NCBI RefSeq assembly: GCF_900343155.1 | Contig: NZ_OUNG01000001.1 | Location: 310,001 to 374,000 of the forward strand | Direction of reading: 5' to 3' | Origin: Lactimicrobium massiliense | GTDB taxonomy: Bacteria; Bacillota_I; Bacilli_A; Erysipelotrichales; Erysipelotrichaceae | Length of the DNA: 64,000 nt | Part shown: positions 37,868 through 47,117 of the stretch, piece after piece | Layout: each line of letters starts with the position of its first letter | How positions within the stretch are numbered: position 1 is the stretch's first letter | Program-made: the position numbers and the translations under genes | Notes under the pieces: model-generated | What the model was told of the DNA's origin: nothing | What the model saw: only the letters and a program-made list of their open reading frames with translations | The model's database searches: none

Positions 37868-39229
37868 ATGAAACTCGTCTATCAGGTTAATGACAGACCT
37901 AAATTCACGCAGCTTGTTGTTTTCGGCTTCCAGCAGGTTCTGGCTATTATGGCCGCAACAATCGCCGTTCCTCTCATTATCGGCAATGGCATGTCCACCG
38001 CCGCCGCCCTGTTTGGTGCCGGCATTGGAACCCTTGTCTACATCCTGTTTACCAATCATAAGAGCCCAGTATTCCTGGGCTCTTCATTTGCGTTTATAGG
38101 ATCAATGAGTGCAGCCTTCGCTGGTGCGGTATCCATTCAGGCCGGCTATGCAGGCTTGCTGCTTGGTGCAGCCTTCGCCGGCATCGTCTATGTCATCTTC
38201 GCGATGATCATCCGCAAAGTCGGCACCGGCTGGATCAACAAGCTAATGCCTGCGATTGTCATCGGCCCGACCGTTTCCATCATCGGCCTGTCCCTGGCAG
38301 GCAGCGCCGTCACCAACTTGCGCACATCCAGCCTGACCGGCGAAACGACCCAGTTTGCCGTCCTGTGCGGCATCATCGCTTTGATCGCTACCATGCTGGC
38401 AAGCACCTATGGCGGCCGCAAGGCAAAGATGATCCCCTTCATTATCGGTATCCTGACCGGCTACGGTGTGGCGGCGATCTTCACATGGATCGGCCTGGCC
38501 ACCGGCTATGCACCAATGCAGATTGTTGACTTCAGCGCCTTCAGCACACTGACAGATGGCGGCATCGGCCTGCACACCTTCCTGTCTGTACCGGACTTCA
38601 CTTTCCTCAAGGCATTTGCCGGCTTCCATGAAATCGACGCTTCCTACATCGGCACGATCTTTGCGGCCTATGTACCGGTTGCCTTCGTCGTCTTCGCCGA
38701 GCACATCGCGGACCATCGCAACATCTCCAGCATCATCGAAACAGACCTGCTCACAGATCCAGGCCTTGATCACACACTGCTGGGTGATGGCATCGGCTCC
38801 ATTGCCGGCGCCTTCTTCGGCGGCTGCCCGAACACAACCTATGGTGAGTCCATCGCCTGCGTTGCCATTACCCGCAATGCCAGCGTTGCCACCATCACCT
38901 GCGCCGCTGTGGAATGCCTGATCATCTCCTTCATCACACCGTTCGTCGCCTTCATCTCCTCGATCCCGACCTGCGTCATGGGCGGTGTATGCATGGCACT
39001 GTACGGATTCATCGCTGTCTCCGGACTGAAGATGATCCAGAGAGCCGATCTCGACCTCAACCGCAATCTGTATGTTGTCTCCACGATTCTGATCTCCGGC
39101 ATCGGCGGATTATCCCTGACATTCGGCAAGATCGCAATCACGACGATCGCCTGCTCCTTGATCCTTGGCATCATCGTAAACAAGCTGCTGGCAAAGGATC
39201 CAAACTCCCGCGACGACAACGATCTTTAA
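37868..39229 (+). CDS. uraA: Uracil/xanthine permease, NCS2 family
   Basis: 453 residues, about 12-14 membrane spans, after the strong site AAAAGGAGG. NCS2 signatures are QVLAIMAATIAVPLII and, in the core, FFGGCPNTTYGESIACVAITR, close to the UraA substrate loop. It imports uracil or a related base with protons. No pyr or attenuator structure was seen in its leader. Likely transport specificity is inferred from closeness to UraA/PyrP. Confidence 0.9.
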   Translation: MKLVYQVNDRPKFTQLVVFGFQQVLAIMAATIAVPLIIGNGMSTAAALFGAGIGTLVYILFTNHKSPVFLGSSFAFIGSMSAAFAGAVSIQAGYAGLLLGAAFAGIVYVIFAMIIRKVGTGWINKLMPAIVIGPTVSIIGLSLAGSAVTNLRTSSLTGETTQFAVLCGIIALIATMLASTYGGRKAKMIPFIIGILTGYGVAAIFTWIGLATGYAPMQIVDFSAFSTLTDGGIGLHTFLSVPDFTFLKAFAGFHEIDASYIGTIFAAYVPVAFVVFAEHIADHRNISSIIETDLLTDPGLDHTLLGDGIGSIAGAFFGGCPNTTYGESIACVAITRNASVATITCAAVECLIISFITPFVAFISSIPTCVMGGVCMALYGFIAVSGLKMIQRADLDLNRNLYVVSTILISGIGGLSLTFGKIAITTIACSLILGIIVNKLLAKDPNSRDDNDL

Positions 39230-39230
39230 G

Positions 39231-39258
39231 TTGCATTCCCCTGCCTATCTGCTAGAAT
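39231..39258 (+). promoter_or_regulatory. Promoter of lysS
   Basis: TTGCAT (39231-39236) and TAGAAT (39253-39258) with a 16-base spacer; transcription would start at about 39265, the first base of the T-box leader. Confidence 0.6.
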
Positions 39259-39261
39259 AAC

Positions 39262-39475
39262 AGCGCCGACAGTGATAGAGGAAGCACAGGCACAAGGCCA
39301 TGCGCAGCGAGTTCTGGATGGTGCAAGCAGAACAATGGTGAAACCTGATGACAAGGCCTTTTGAGAAAGCCGCGCTGCTGCGATATGGCAGAGTAATGAG
39401 ATGACAGATTCTGTCATGAATTAGGGTGGTACCACGAACAAGCTCTCGTCCCTATGGGTGAGAGCTTTTTATATT
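39262..39475 (+). promoter_or_regulatory. T-box riboswitch leader (lysyl-tRNA sensing)
   Basis: The T-box AGGGTGGTACCACG lies at 39423-39436. A stem I distal hairpin GTTCTG-GATGGTGCAAG-CAGAAC has the conserved GGTGCAAG loop. A terminator (AGCTCTC 39441-39447, GAGAGCT 39460-39466, then TTTT) is mutually exclusive with the antiterminator. Pairing CCAT/ATGG and AGG/CCT places a TGAAA specifier loop side near 39332-39336. The codon would be AAA for lysine; this assignment is my hand fold. Uncharged tRNA-Lys would raise lysS expression. Confidence 0.93.
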
Positions 39476-39491
39476 AGGATGGAGGAAGACA

Positions 39492-41144
39492 ATGTCTGAA
39501 GAAGAACTGACAAAAGAAGAGAAGAAGCGTCTCAAGGAAGAACGAAGAAAAGCATTTGAAGCGGCGCATCCGGAGCTGGCTGCCCGCCGCCGAGAGGCTG
39601 ATCAGAAGAAACAGAAACTGCAGAAGAAAAAGGAAGAGCTTGTGCAGGCTGTCAATGAGCAGAGCCTGAATGACCAGGAAGCTGCCCGCCGCCAGAAGAT
39701 GGAACAGCTTGCCAGCCAGGGTATTGATCCGTTCGGACATGCCTTCAGCCGCAATTCCAACAGCGGCATCATCCGCCGCGATTATGGCGATAATACTGCC
39801 GAAGAGCTGGAGAAGATGGATGTACAGGTATCTGTTGCCGGCCGTATCATGGCAAAGCGCAGAATGGGCAAGCTTGGCTTCATCCAGCTGCAGGACCGCG
39901 AAGGCAGAATCCAGGTTGTCGTTAATGAGCGTGTCGTCGGACCGGAAGTCTATGAACTGTTCAAGTCTGCAGATCTCGGCGATATCATCGGTGTCAAGGG
40001 ACGCATCATCCGTACCCAGACCGGTGAGCTGTCTGTGGAATGCCATGAATACACCCACCTGTCCAAGGCACTGCGCCCTCTGCCGGAGAAGTTCCATGGC
40101 CTGACCGATAAGGAAGAGCGCTACCGCAGACGGTATCTGGATCTGATCATGAACCGTTCCAGCATGGAGATCGCTTTGACAAGACCGAAGATCATCCGTG
40201 CCATCCAGAGATGGATGGATGACCATGGCTATGTGGAAGTCGAAACACCAATTCTGCAGCCGATTCTCGGCGGTGCCAATGCCAGACCGTTCATTACCCA
40301 CCACAATGCCCTCGATAAGGATTTCTATCTCCGTATTGCCACTGAGCTGGAATTGAAGAGACTGATTGTTGGCGGCATGGAAGGTGTCTATGAAATCGGC
40401 CGCATTTTCCGCAATGAGGGCATGGACCTCAAGCACAACCCTGAATTTACAACCATGGAAGCGTATCTTGCCTACAGTGATCTCAAGGGCATGATGGAAA
40501 TGAATGAGCAGCTGTTTGAATACGTCGCCAATGAAGTATTCCACAAGACCGAGTTCAGCTTCATGGGCAAGAATGTTTCCCTGAAGGCACCATACAAGAG
40601 ATGGAACATGGTGGATGCCGTCAAGGAAGTCACTGGTGTTGATTTCTGGCAGCCGATGTCCGTTGACAAGGCACTCGAGCTGGCCAAGGAACACAATGTG
40701 GAAGTACTTCCTCATCAAAGAACAGTCGGCAACATCATCTCTCTGTTCTTTGATCAGTTCTGCGAAGACAAGATTGAACAGCCGACCTTTGTCTGGGGCC
40801 ACCCGATTGAGATTTCGCCGCTGGCCAAGAAGAATCCGGATGATCCTAGATTCACCCAGCGCTTCGAGCTGGAAATCTGCGGTGTTGAATTCGACAATGC
40901 CTTCACGGAGCTCAATGATCCAATCGATCAGAAGCAGCGTTTCATCCAGCAGCTGGAAAACAAGAAGCTCGGTGATGATGAAGCCGGTGAAATGGATGAA
41001 GATTATGTTGAGGCACTGGAATACGGCATGCCTCCGACAGGTGGCATTGGTATCGGTATCGACAGATTTGTCATGTTGCTGACAGGTCAGGATTCCATCC
41101 GTGATGTTCTGTTATTCCCGACGATGAAGCAGCGCGGAGAATAA
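39492..41144 (+). CDS. lysS: Lysyl-tRNA synthetase, class II
   Basis: 550 residues, about 50 longer than the usual 490-505. An OB-fold anticodon domain (about 100-210, VAGRIMAKRRMGKLGF) is followed by the class II core with GMEGVYEIGRIFRNEG (motif 2) and TGGIGIGIDRFVMLLTG (motif 3). The extra part is a Lys/Glu/Arg-rich leader (about 1-75) with KKEELVQAVNEQ coiled-coil propensity. Similar leaders occur in eukaryotic LysRS. It charges tRNA-Lys, controlled by the T-box upstream. The GG-rich site GGAGGAAG precedes the start. Confidence 0.97.
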   Translation: MSEEELTKEEKKRLKEERRKAFEAAHPELAARRREADQKKQKLQKKKEELVQAVNEQSLNDQEAARRQKMEQLASQGIDPFGHAFSRNSNSGIIRRDYGDNTAEELEKMDVQVSVAGRIMAKRRMGKLGFIQLQDREGRIQVVVNERVVGPEVYELFKSADLGDIIGVKGRIIRTQTGELSVECHEYTHLSKALRPLPEKFHGLTDKEERYRRRYLDLIMNRSSMEIALTRPKIIRAIQRWMDDHGYVEVETPILQPILGGANARPFITHHNALDKDFYLRIATELELKRLIVGGMEGVYEIGRIFRNEGMDLKHNPEFTTMEAYLAYSDLKGMMEMNEQLFEYVANEVFHKTEFSFMGKNVSLKAPYKRWNMVDAVKEVTGVDFWQPMSVDKALELAKEHNVEVLPHQRTVGNIISLFFDQFCEDKIEQPTFVWGHPIEISPLAKKNPDDPRFTQRFELEICGVEFDNAFTELNDPIDQKQRFIQQLENKKLGDDEAGEMDEDYVEALEYGMPPTGGIGIGIDRFVMLLTGQDSIRDVLLFPTMKQRGE

Positions 41145-41195
41145 CAGGTTATAACAAGATATAAAAAGTATCCACTTCATTTTCTGACAATAAAC

Positions 41196-41226
41196 AAGAT
41201 CCTGAGCAATCGGGATCTTTGTTGTT
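41196..41226 (+). terminator. Terminator of lysS
   Basis: AAGATCC/GGATCTT hairpin followed by a T-rich tail, 50 bases past the stop. Confidence 0.7.
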
Positions 41227-41359
41227 TCTGGTACTGTGATTGCCAAACGAGAGGAAAATACTAAAATAAAGTCACAAAAGTTATGGGCTGGTTGAAAGAC
41301 CCGGGTCCATCTTACGCGTGGAAGTTCCTCGCATTTTTTGTTCATTGGAGGCTTTGTTT

Positions 41360-41535
41360 ATGAAAAGAGAACTTAGCATATTCATAGACAAAAGCGGCGA
41401 CTGGGGATCATATGATTTTCACTCGCCATATCACATTGTCACAATGATATTCCACGATCAGTGAAAAAGCATTACAGATCAAATCAGTCATCTTGATAAA
41501 GAACTTACGAAAGTGAATTTGCGAAGTTTAATGAT
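41360..41535 (+). pseudogene. DUF3800 N-terminal fragment
   Basis: The frame starts MKRELSIFIDKSGDWGSYDF and continues HSPYHIVTMIFHDQ, the N-terminus of DUF3800 proteins (SIFIDESGDFG pattern), after a good GGAG site. A TGA stop occurs at 41462-41464, after 34 residues. The same frame then reads KSITDQISHLDKELTKVNL, so the coding sequence was once longer. It ends abruptly at about 41535 where ParA-like sequence begins. DUF3800 genes are usually carried on mobile elements. Broken beyond doubt. Confidence 0.75.
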
Positions 41536-41567
41536 AACCACACTGGCTGTAAGTTGGCAGATGCAGC

Positions 41568-42042
41568 ATTAATGATGTCCTGGAAGCAATTATGCTCGAA
41601 AAAGATGTGTTATTCGAAGACATGATTCTTCATCATGACGAAGGAGGCGATCCGATTCCCAGTAACATCAAACTCGCTGATATTGACCAGAGGCTGACTG
41701 GAGCTTTCGTAAAGGAAAAAACACTGACTAAAGGTATTGAAGTCATCAAGAAGGATTATGACTATATTCTGATTGATTATCCCCCTTACTCTCGGGAATC
41801 TTACTATCAATTCACTCGTAGCAGCAGATGAAACACTGATCACAGTGGAACCTCAATATCTGCCTGTCGTTGGCATGACGCAGCTCATTAAAACTATTGA
41901 GCGTGTCCGATCCAATCTTTCTCTGGGTCTAAAGTACTCAGGGATTGTCTTCACGAAAGTAAACATTCAAACGAATATTGCAAAAGACACAATCGGAACA
42001 GTGAAAGAAATGTTCGGAAGTCATATAAGAATATATATCTGA
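41568..42042 (+). pseudogene. ParA/Soj-like ATPase remnant with frameshift
   Basis: The first frame reads DVLEAIMLEKDVLFEDMILHH, IPSNIKLADIDQRL and DYDYILIDYPP, the Walker B region of ParA (usual DCPPSLGNLTINAL). A one-base insertion near 41790 moves the rest (LGNLTINSLVAADETLITVE, PQYLPVVGMTQLIKT) into another frame. The N-terminal P-loop half is missing and the C-terminus is short. Together with the DUF3800 piece this marks an old plasmid or integrative element insertion downstream of lysS. Confidence 0.8.
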
Positions 42043-42055
42043 CAATAAGAAATAT

Positions 42056-42081
42056 ATGATGACAAAAGTTTTTGTTATCAT
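42056..42081. promoter_or_regulatory. Near-perfect inverted repeat, likely LacI-type operator
   Basis: ATGATGACAAAA-GT-TTTTGTTATCAT pairs 11 of 12 positions and ends 30 bases before the LacI-family gene start. Size and symmetry fit an operator used for self-regulation. Confidence 0.6.
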
Positions 42082-42111
42082 ATGGATAGGAAAGCCACAG
42101 AAATACAATAA

Positions 42112-43140
42112 ATGAAAAAAGTATCGATGGAAAAGATCGCTCAGAAAGCCGGTGTATCTAAGAGTACAGTTTCAAATGCCCTCAGCGGGAAAGATCACAT
42201 GCTGAGTGAGGAGACTAAAAAGCGTATCCTTCAGATTGCGGAGGAATGCGGATATCAGAAGAAAAATCATCTGATCCGTTTTGTTGTATTTGAACGGAGA
42301 GTTCTCCCTGAAAGCAGGAAAATAGATCATGATCCGAAGTTCAAAATACTATATACATCCATGAAAAGACAGTGCTGTCTTTTTCACTACCGGATTGCCG
42401 TCAACCACATCAAAGAGATGGATAAAGAAAAAGGATTCGGATATATCCGGAAAATATCCGACTGTGACGGGCTGATCATTCTCGGCTGGGAACTGACGAT
42501 AGACGACCTGCGCTGGCTGCGTGAATTTCTGAATATTCCGTTCGTCGTGATCGATGCGGCTTTCTCGGATCCGAAATATGATTTTGTGACAAATAATAAT
42601 GTGGATGCGGCATACCAGCTGACACAGCGGATGATCGACTGCGGACACAGAAGAATAGGTTTTATCCACGGAGGCGACATGGAAGTATTTGATGAGCGGA
42701 GCCGCGGATATCAGAATGCTTTGATTGCGAATAATCTGGAGTACGACCGCAGTATCGTATGCCGGGTGGAACGGAAGAATAAAAGTGAATTTGTGGAGGA
42801 GATCCGGGAATTCCTGCTGAAACTGTCGAAAAGGAATACCCCAATGCCGACTGCTTTTCTCGCATGTGACGACAGGATTGCCGTTTCCTTTCTGGCAGCT
42901 TCGATTGCATTGAACATGGATTTCTCACTGGCCGGATTTGACAATCTGCCGGTGTGTCTTGAACAGACACCGCAGCTGGCGAGCGTGGAACCGGACTATA
43001 GTTATATCGGTGTGACAGCTGTCAAACGCATCGTGGAGAAAATCAGCAGCGGCGAAACAAAAACACAGAAGATCTATACCGAACCGAACATATATTATCG
43101 TGAAAGCATAGCGGTACTAAACAAAAAGAAAAACGTTTAG
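42112..43140 (+). CDS. LacI family transcriptional regulator
   Basis: 342 residues. Its helix-turn-helix is MEKIAQKAGVSKSTVSNALSG (about 5-26), followed by the hinge region (SEETKKRILQIAEECGYQKK). The effector domain is periplasmic-binding-like, with GLIILGW, RRIGFIHGG and FLACDDRIAVSF. Ligand unknown. It is followed by the PTS-YdjC-GH5 genes on the same strand, so it very likely controls them. Upstream DNA is pseudogene wreckage. Confidence 0.92.
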   Translation: MKKVSMEKIAQKAGVSKSTVSNALSGKDHMLSEETKKRILQIAEECGYQKKNHLIRFVVFERRVLPESRKIDHDPKFKILYTSMKRQCCLFHYRIAVNHIKEMDKEKGFGYIRKISDCDGLIILGWELTIDDLRWLREFLNIPFVVIDAAFSDPKYDFVTNNNVDAAYQLTQRMIDCGHRRIGFIHGGDMEVFDERSRGYQNALIANNLEYDRSIVCRVERKNKSEFVEEIREFLLKLSKRNTPMPTAFLACDDRIAVSFLAASIALNMDFSLAGFDNLPVCLEQTPQLASVEPDYSYIGVTAVKRIVEKISSGETKTQKIYTEPNIYYRESIAVLNKKKNV

Positions 43141-43313
43141 TTCAAACGCAAGAAACCTGTACTGCATGGATTACCGGAAAAGAAAAGGGTTGCTACATTG
43201 ATGGTGTCAAAGGAACACACATCGAAACAGCAGCCCTTTATTTCCAGCCGGATAAAGAACCTGCATCGGATTGTTCCTTAAAGAATCCAAGTAATTCAGA
43301 AGGGAAAAGGAAG
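43141..43313 (+). other. Gap before EIIC with an in-frame coding-like leader
   Basis: The frame of the EIIC gene is open upstream from about 43150, reading CYIDGVKGTHIETAALYFQP. It has no start codon with a ribosome site. It may be a remnant of a protein lost when EIIC was placed here. No known family recognised. Confidence 0.35.
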
Positions 43314-44567
43314 ATGGAAAAGAAAGCAAATTTCACAGACAAGCTTACAGTATTAAGCGATAAAATATCCGGAAATCTTTACTTGCAGAGCATTTCACAG
43401 GGCGTCATGATGATGCTGCCTGTCATTATCATCGGCTCATTTGCCAGCCTGTTCAGCGGACTGCCGGTCGGCTTCTGGCAGAACTTCATCCAGTCCACAG
43501 GAATTGCATCCGCACTTGCAATGGTAATCAACGGCACAACAAACATGCTTGGTGTCTATTTCACTTACGGTATTGCCAGAACATTTGCCGAAAAGCAGGG
43601 CATGAATTCAAAACTGGCAGGTATCTTCGCAATTGCTGTTTACTTCATTCTGCTGCCGGCTTATGCAGCAGAAGGAATCGGATCATATCTTGCATTTGAC
43701 TATACCGGCACAAAGGGAATGATCGTCGGAATCATCCTCGCGATTCTGAGCGTTAAAGTCCTGAAGCTGGTTACTGAAAGAAACATCACGATCAAGATGC
43801 CGAACGGAACACCGGAATATGTATCCAGATCATTTGCAGCACTGATCCCGGGCTTCATTCTTATAGTTCTCGCTATTGTCCTCCGCATGATCTTTGCGGC
43901 GACACCGTTCGGTTCCATATTTGACTGCCTTTACGGCATTCTGCAGATCCCGCTCCAGGCACTGCTCGGCGGCAGCGTAATCTCCAATGTGATCATTCAG
44001 ATTCTGACCCAGGTCTGCTGGGGACTGGGTATTCACCCCGGTTTCCTCTCCAGCATAACAGCTCCTGTATTATTCAGTCTTGACGGTGCCAACCAGGCTG
44101 CGTATGCGGCAGGTCAGCCAATTCCGAACACGATCGGTATGGCAATGTCCTACAGTTCCACAATTGCATGTTTCTATCCTGCAATCGCAGTCTGCGTGCT
44201 GCTGTTCGCCAAGTCCAGAGAACTGAAGACAGTTGGCAAAGTCGCAATTGCCCCGGCAATCTTCGGCATCAGTGAACCGATGATCTTCGGTCTTCCGATC
44301 ATGCTGAATCCGGTCATGATCATTCCGTGGGTAATCTGCCCTGTCGTCAACTTCGTTCTCGCTTATGCCGCATGCTCTCTCGGCATCGTTGCAAAATACG
44401 CAGGTGTTGTTGTATTTAACTTTCCGATGATCGCAACCGGACTCCTGAACGGAAGCTTCAGCCTGGTCATTCTGGAAATCGTACTCTTCGCAATCGATGT
44501 TGTGATCTTCCTGCCGTTTGTCAAAGCACTGGACAGAAAAAAACTGGAAACAGAGAAAGCAGAGTAA
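43314..44567 (+). CDS. PTS EIIC, cellobiose/lactose family (copy 1)
   Basis: 417 residues, the size of the CelB/ChbC EIIC channel, about ten membrane spans. Typical stretches are LYLQSISQGVMMMLPVIIIGS, VCWGLGIHPGFLSS and FGISEPMIFGLPIMLNPVMI. It imports and phosphorylates a beta-glucoside-type sugar but needs EIIA and EIIB, which are not in the window. The ydjC-like gene follows 3 bases after the stop. Site AGAAGGGAAAAGGAAG precedes the start. Confidence 0.92.
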   Translation: MEKKANFTDKLTVLSDKISGNLYLQSISQGVMMMLPVIIIGSFASLFSGLPVGFWQNFIQSTGIASALAMVINGTTNMLGVYFTYGIARTFAEKQGMNSKLAGIFAIAVYFILLPAYAAEGIGSYLAFDYTGTKGMIVGIILAILSVKVLKLVTERNITIKMPNGTPEYVSRSFAALIPGFILIVLAIVLRMIFAATPFGSIFDCLYGILQIPLQALLGGSVISNVIIQILTQVCWGLGIHPGFLSSITAPVLFSLDGANQAAYAAGQPIPNTIGMAMSYSSTIACFYPAIAVCVLLFAKSRELKTVGKVAIAPAIFGISEPMIFGLPIMLNPVMIIPWVICPVVNFVLAYAACSLGIVAKYAGVVVFNFPMIATGLLNGSFSLVILEIVLFAIDVVIFLPFVKALDRKKLETEKAE

Positions 44568-44570
44568 TCT

Positions 44571-45365
44571 ATGAAACTGCTTGTGCAAAGCGATGATTAC
44601 GGCATGACGAAAGCAGTGTCTCTCGGGTGTATTGAAGGCATCCGCAACGGTGTGATCCGAAATACCGGCATGTTTGCCAACATGCCGTGTATCGAAGAAT
44701 GCGTGGAATGGATCCGACCGTATCTGGATCAGATCGCTTTCGGAATCGATCTGAACGCATCCACCGGCAGATCTGTTCTTCCGCATGAAAAGATCCCGCA
44801 CCTGACGCACGAAGACGGTTCCTTCCTGACCAGCAGCGAAAACAGAAGCCTGGACAATGAAGAGAACGGATTCAACCATCTGGCACAGTATAAAGACGAA
44901 CTATATGCTGAGTTTGATGCCCAGATCAGCAGATACATCCAGCTTGTCGGGCATAAACCGGATTATATTCACAATCATGCCTACGGAACGGAGACAACGT
45001 TCGAAGTGTCGCGTGAACTCAGTGCGAAATATCACTGCTGCTATTCGGATGACACAGTACATAATCCGCTGGTGAAAGAAGGCGGTATGGGCTGGTATTC
45101 CTTCGGCGGACCCGAAGCGCAGCTGAAGAACGATCCCGTCACATGGTTTACGGAAGACCGTCCCGGCATGCTTGGCAGTGAATACGGCTACATCATATGT
45201 CACTGCGGCTACGCGGATGCGGAATTATTCGCAATGAGCAGTTTCAATGCCTGCCGTCTCAAAGATCTGGAGTGCATGACGTCTGATAAAATGAAAGCGT
45301 GGATCAGGAAAAACAACATTGAACTGATATCTTATAAAGACCTGCCCTCTGACTGGGCAAGATAA
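44571..45365 (+). CDS. YdjC/ChbG family carbohydrate deacetylase (copy 1)
   Basis: 264 residues. The metal site begins SDDYG (7-11), with His in the IHNHAYG block (about 132-138) and HCGYAD near 210. ChbG of E. coli removes one acetyl from chitobiose-6-phosphate before hydrolysis. This protein is clearly paralogous to that at 56365-57156. Tight linkage to an EIIC implies that the imported phospho-sugar carries an acetyl group. Substrate not proven. Confidence 0.9.
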   Translation: MKLLVQSDDYGMTKAVSLGCIEGIRNGVIRNTGMFANMPCIEECVEWIRPYLDQIAFGIDLNASTGRSVLPHEKIPHLTHEDGSFLTSSENRSLDNEENGFNHLAQYKDELYAEFDAQISRYIQLVGHKPDYIHNHAYGTETTFEVSRELSAKYHCCYSDDTVHNPLVKEGGMGWYSFGGPEAQLKNDPVTWFTEDRPGMLGSEYGYIICHCGYADAELFAMSSFNACRLKDLECMTSDKMKAWIRKNNIELISYKDLPSDWAR

Positions 45366-45373
45366 ACAGGATC

Positions 45374-45410
45374 GCCTTCATGAGCACCCCTTTCTCATGA
45401 AGGCTTTCTT
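45374..45410 (+). terminator. Terminator between ydjC copy 1 and GH5
   Basis: 11-bp arms GCCTTCATGAG/CTCATGAAGGC followed by TTTCTT. GH5 may therefore be transcribed less than the EIIC-YdjC genes or from its own start. Confidence 0.75.
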
Positions 45411-45430
45411 CATAATACAGGAGGAACAGC

Positions 45431-47056
45431 ATGCAGTATTTAAAAACAGGCAATCAAAGAATCGTAAACGAAGCCAATGAAGAAATCATTCTGCAGGGAT
45501 ATGCGGCAGGCAACTGGATGGTGCAGGAAGCTTTCCTGTTCGGTACAGGCGGCTTTCACGCTGATTTCAAACCATTTATGCGGGCACAGGGAATGGATCG
45601 TCCGCGTACAATTCACCAGGCGATTATTGAAACCTGCGGCACAAAATATGCCGAATCATTCTGGCATCGATATTACCGGAATTATTTTGCGGAAGAAGAT
45701 ATCCGTCATCTGAAAGAAACGGGATTCAATTCTGTCCGTCTTCCGTTCCTGGCCCGGGCATTTCTGAAAGAGGAGCCGGAGATCGTATGGGATGAAGAAA
45801 ACTTTGCCATGCTGGACCGGATCATTGACTGGTGTGAGCAGTACGGTATCTATGTCATCCTTGACATGCATGCGGCATATGCCGGACAGAGTACGGTAGG
45901 CTGCGATGACGGTGTTGATAATTATCCGCATCTGTTTACCGATGAGGAAGGCCGGGCCAGAAGCATTCTCGTCTGGAAGAAACTGGCTGAACGGTATAAA
46001 GACCGTTCTGTCATTGCCGGATATGAACTGCTGAATGAACCGCTCGCACTTCCCAAATGGGATAACTATATTCCGGAACTGCTGGAATTCTACCGCGAAT
46101 GCATTAAGGAGATCCGGTCTGTCGACAGGAATCATATGATATTCCTGCAGGGTCATCGTTTTGCCAAAAGAGCAGATATTTTCGAAGAAGACATGGACCC
46201 GGTATGCCATAACTGGGTGCTGACATTCCATATCTATGAAACTCTCCCCGATCTCGGTCTCCTTGGTCCGATCATGGCGGAAAGAGAACGTCTGAATGTA
46301 CCGGTATGGGTCGGTGAGACAGGCGGCACAAAGCACTGGCTGACAGTTCTGAGCAGTATGCTGTATGAAAACCACATCGGCATCAACGTGTGGTGCCATA
46401 AGGCGGTTTCCAGACCGAATGCCCCTACTCTCTGTACGTATGAAGTTCCGGAGGATTTCCACAGAGTTACGGACTATATCCAGAAAGGCGCATCCAAGCC
46501 TTCCTTTAAAGAAGCAATCGAGATCTTTGATCAGTATCTGGAAAATGTGAAATTTGAAAACTGCACGCTGCATGAAGAAGAAGCATATGCTGTTCTCCGC
46601 TCCGTTCCGGTCATGATACCGGCTGTCGGCTATGACTGGGATCCGGCTTCCCACAAGGGAAACTATCCGTACTGCTCGTTCAGCGGATACCGGCGGGAAG
46701 ATCATTTAAAAATGATCCTGCCAGACGGAAAACGTGCTTATGAACATGCGGAATTCAAGGGAATATCCTTTGAACCGATTCCAAAATACGGTGACTATAA
46801 CCGGCTGGCTCTCGTCCTGCGGGAAGGTGAATATGCTGCATATACCATTCTCTCTTCAAAGGATTCCGTTCAGCTGACGATCGACGGGCAATGTTCAAAC
46901 GGCGCGCAGCTCACAATTGAAGCCTGCGGAGCGGAATACCACCTGCAGAAAGGTCAGAACACTATTGTTCTTTCCGGTTTAAAGAACGGAAGGATTCCGG
47001 TAAAACTGATCTGTGAATCCGGTGAAGTCAGCTTCCGTACATTGCATTTTGAATAA
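45431..47056 (+). CDS. GH5-like glycoside hydrolase
   Basis: 541 residues after CAGGAGGAACAGC. The N-terminal TIM barrel has NSVRLPF, YVILDMHAAYAG, the acid/base Glu in ELLNEPLA and the nucleophile Glu in PVWVGETGG. The last about 150 residues look like a beta-sandwich. There is no signal peptide, so it works on imported sugars. Exact GH5 subfamily not determined. It follows the LacI-EIIC-YdjC genes and probably hydrolyses the deacetylated product. Confidence 0.88.
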   Translation: MQYLKTGNQRIVNEANEEIILQGYAAGNWMVQEAFLFGTGGFHADFKPFMRAQGMDRPRTIHQAIIETCGTKYAESFWHRYYRNYFAEEDIRHLKETGFNSVRLPFLARAFLKEEPEIVWDEENFAMLDRIIDWCEQYGIYVILDMHAAYAGQSTVGCDDGVDNYPHLFTDEEGRARSILVWKKLAERYKDRSVIAGYELLNEPLALPKWDNYIPELLEFYRECIKEIRSVDRNHMIFLQGHRFAKRADIFEEDMDPVCHNWVLTFHIYETLPDLGLLGPIMAERERLNVPVWVGETGGTKHWLTVLSSMLYENHIGINVWCHKAVSRPNAPTLCTYEVPEDFHRVTDYIQKGASKPSFKEAIEIFDQYLENVKFENCTLHEEEAYAVLRSVPVMIPAVGYDWDPASHKGNYPYCSFSGYRREDHLKMILPDGKRAYEHAEFKGISFEPIPKYGDYNRLALVLREGEYAAYTILSSKDSVQLTIDGQCSNGAQLTIEACGAEYHLQKGQNTIVLSGLKNGRIPVKLICESGEVSFRTLHFE

Positions 47057-47096
47057 TCCCTCCGGATCGATCCAGTCATTTTTTCATAATCATGGC

Positions 47097-47117
47097 CACC
47101 CGTAAAACGGGTGTTTT
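47097..47117 (+). terminator. Terminator of the GH5 gene
   Basis: Perfect arms CACCCGT/ACGGGTG, loop AAA, then TTTT; 41 bases after the stop. Confidence 0.75.

Noticed and set aside
39474..40802. 442-residue minus-strand frame opposite lysS
   Set aside because: Antisense shadow of lysS; overlaps the T-box terminator region.
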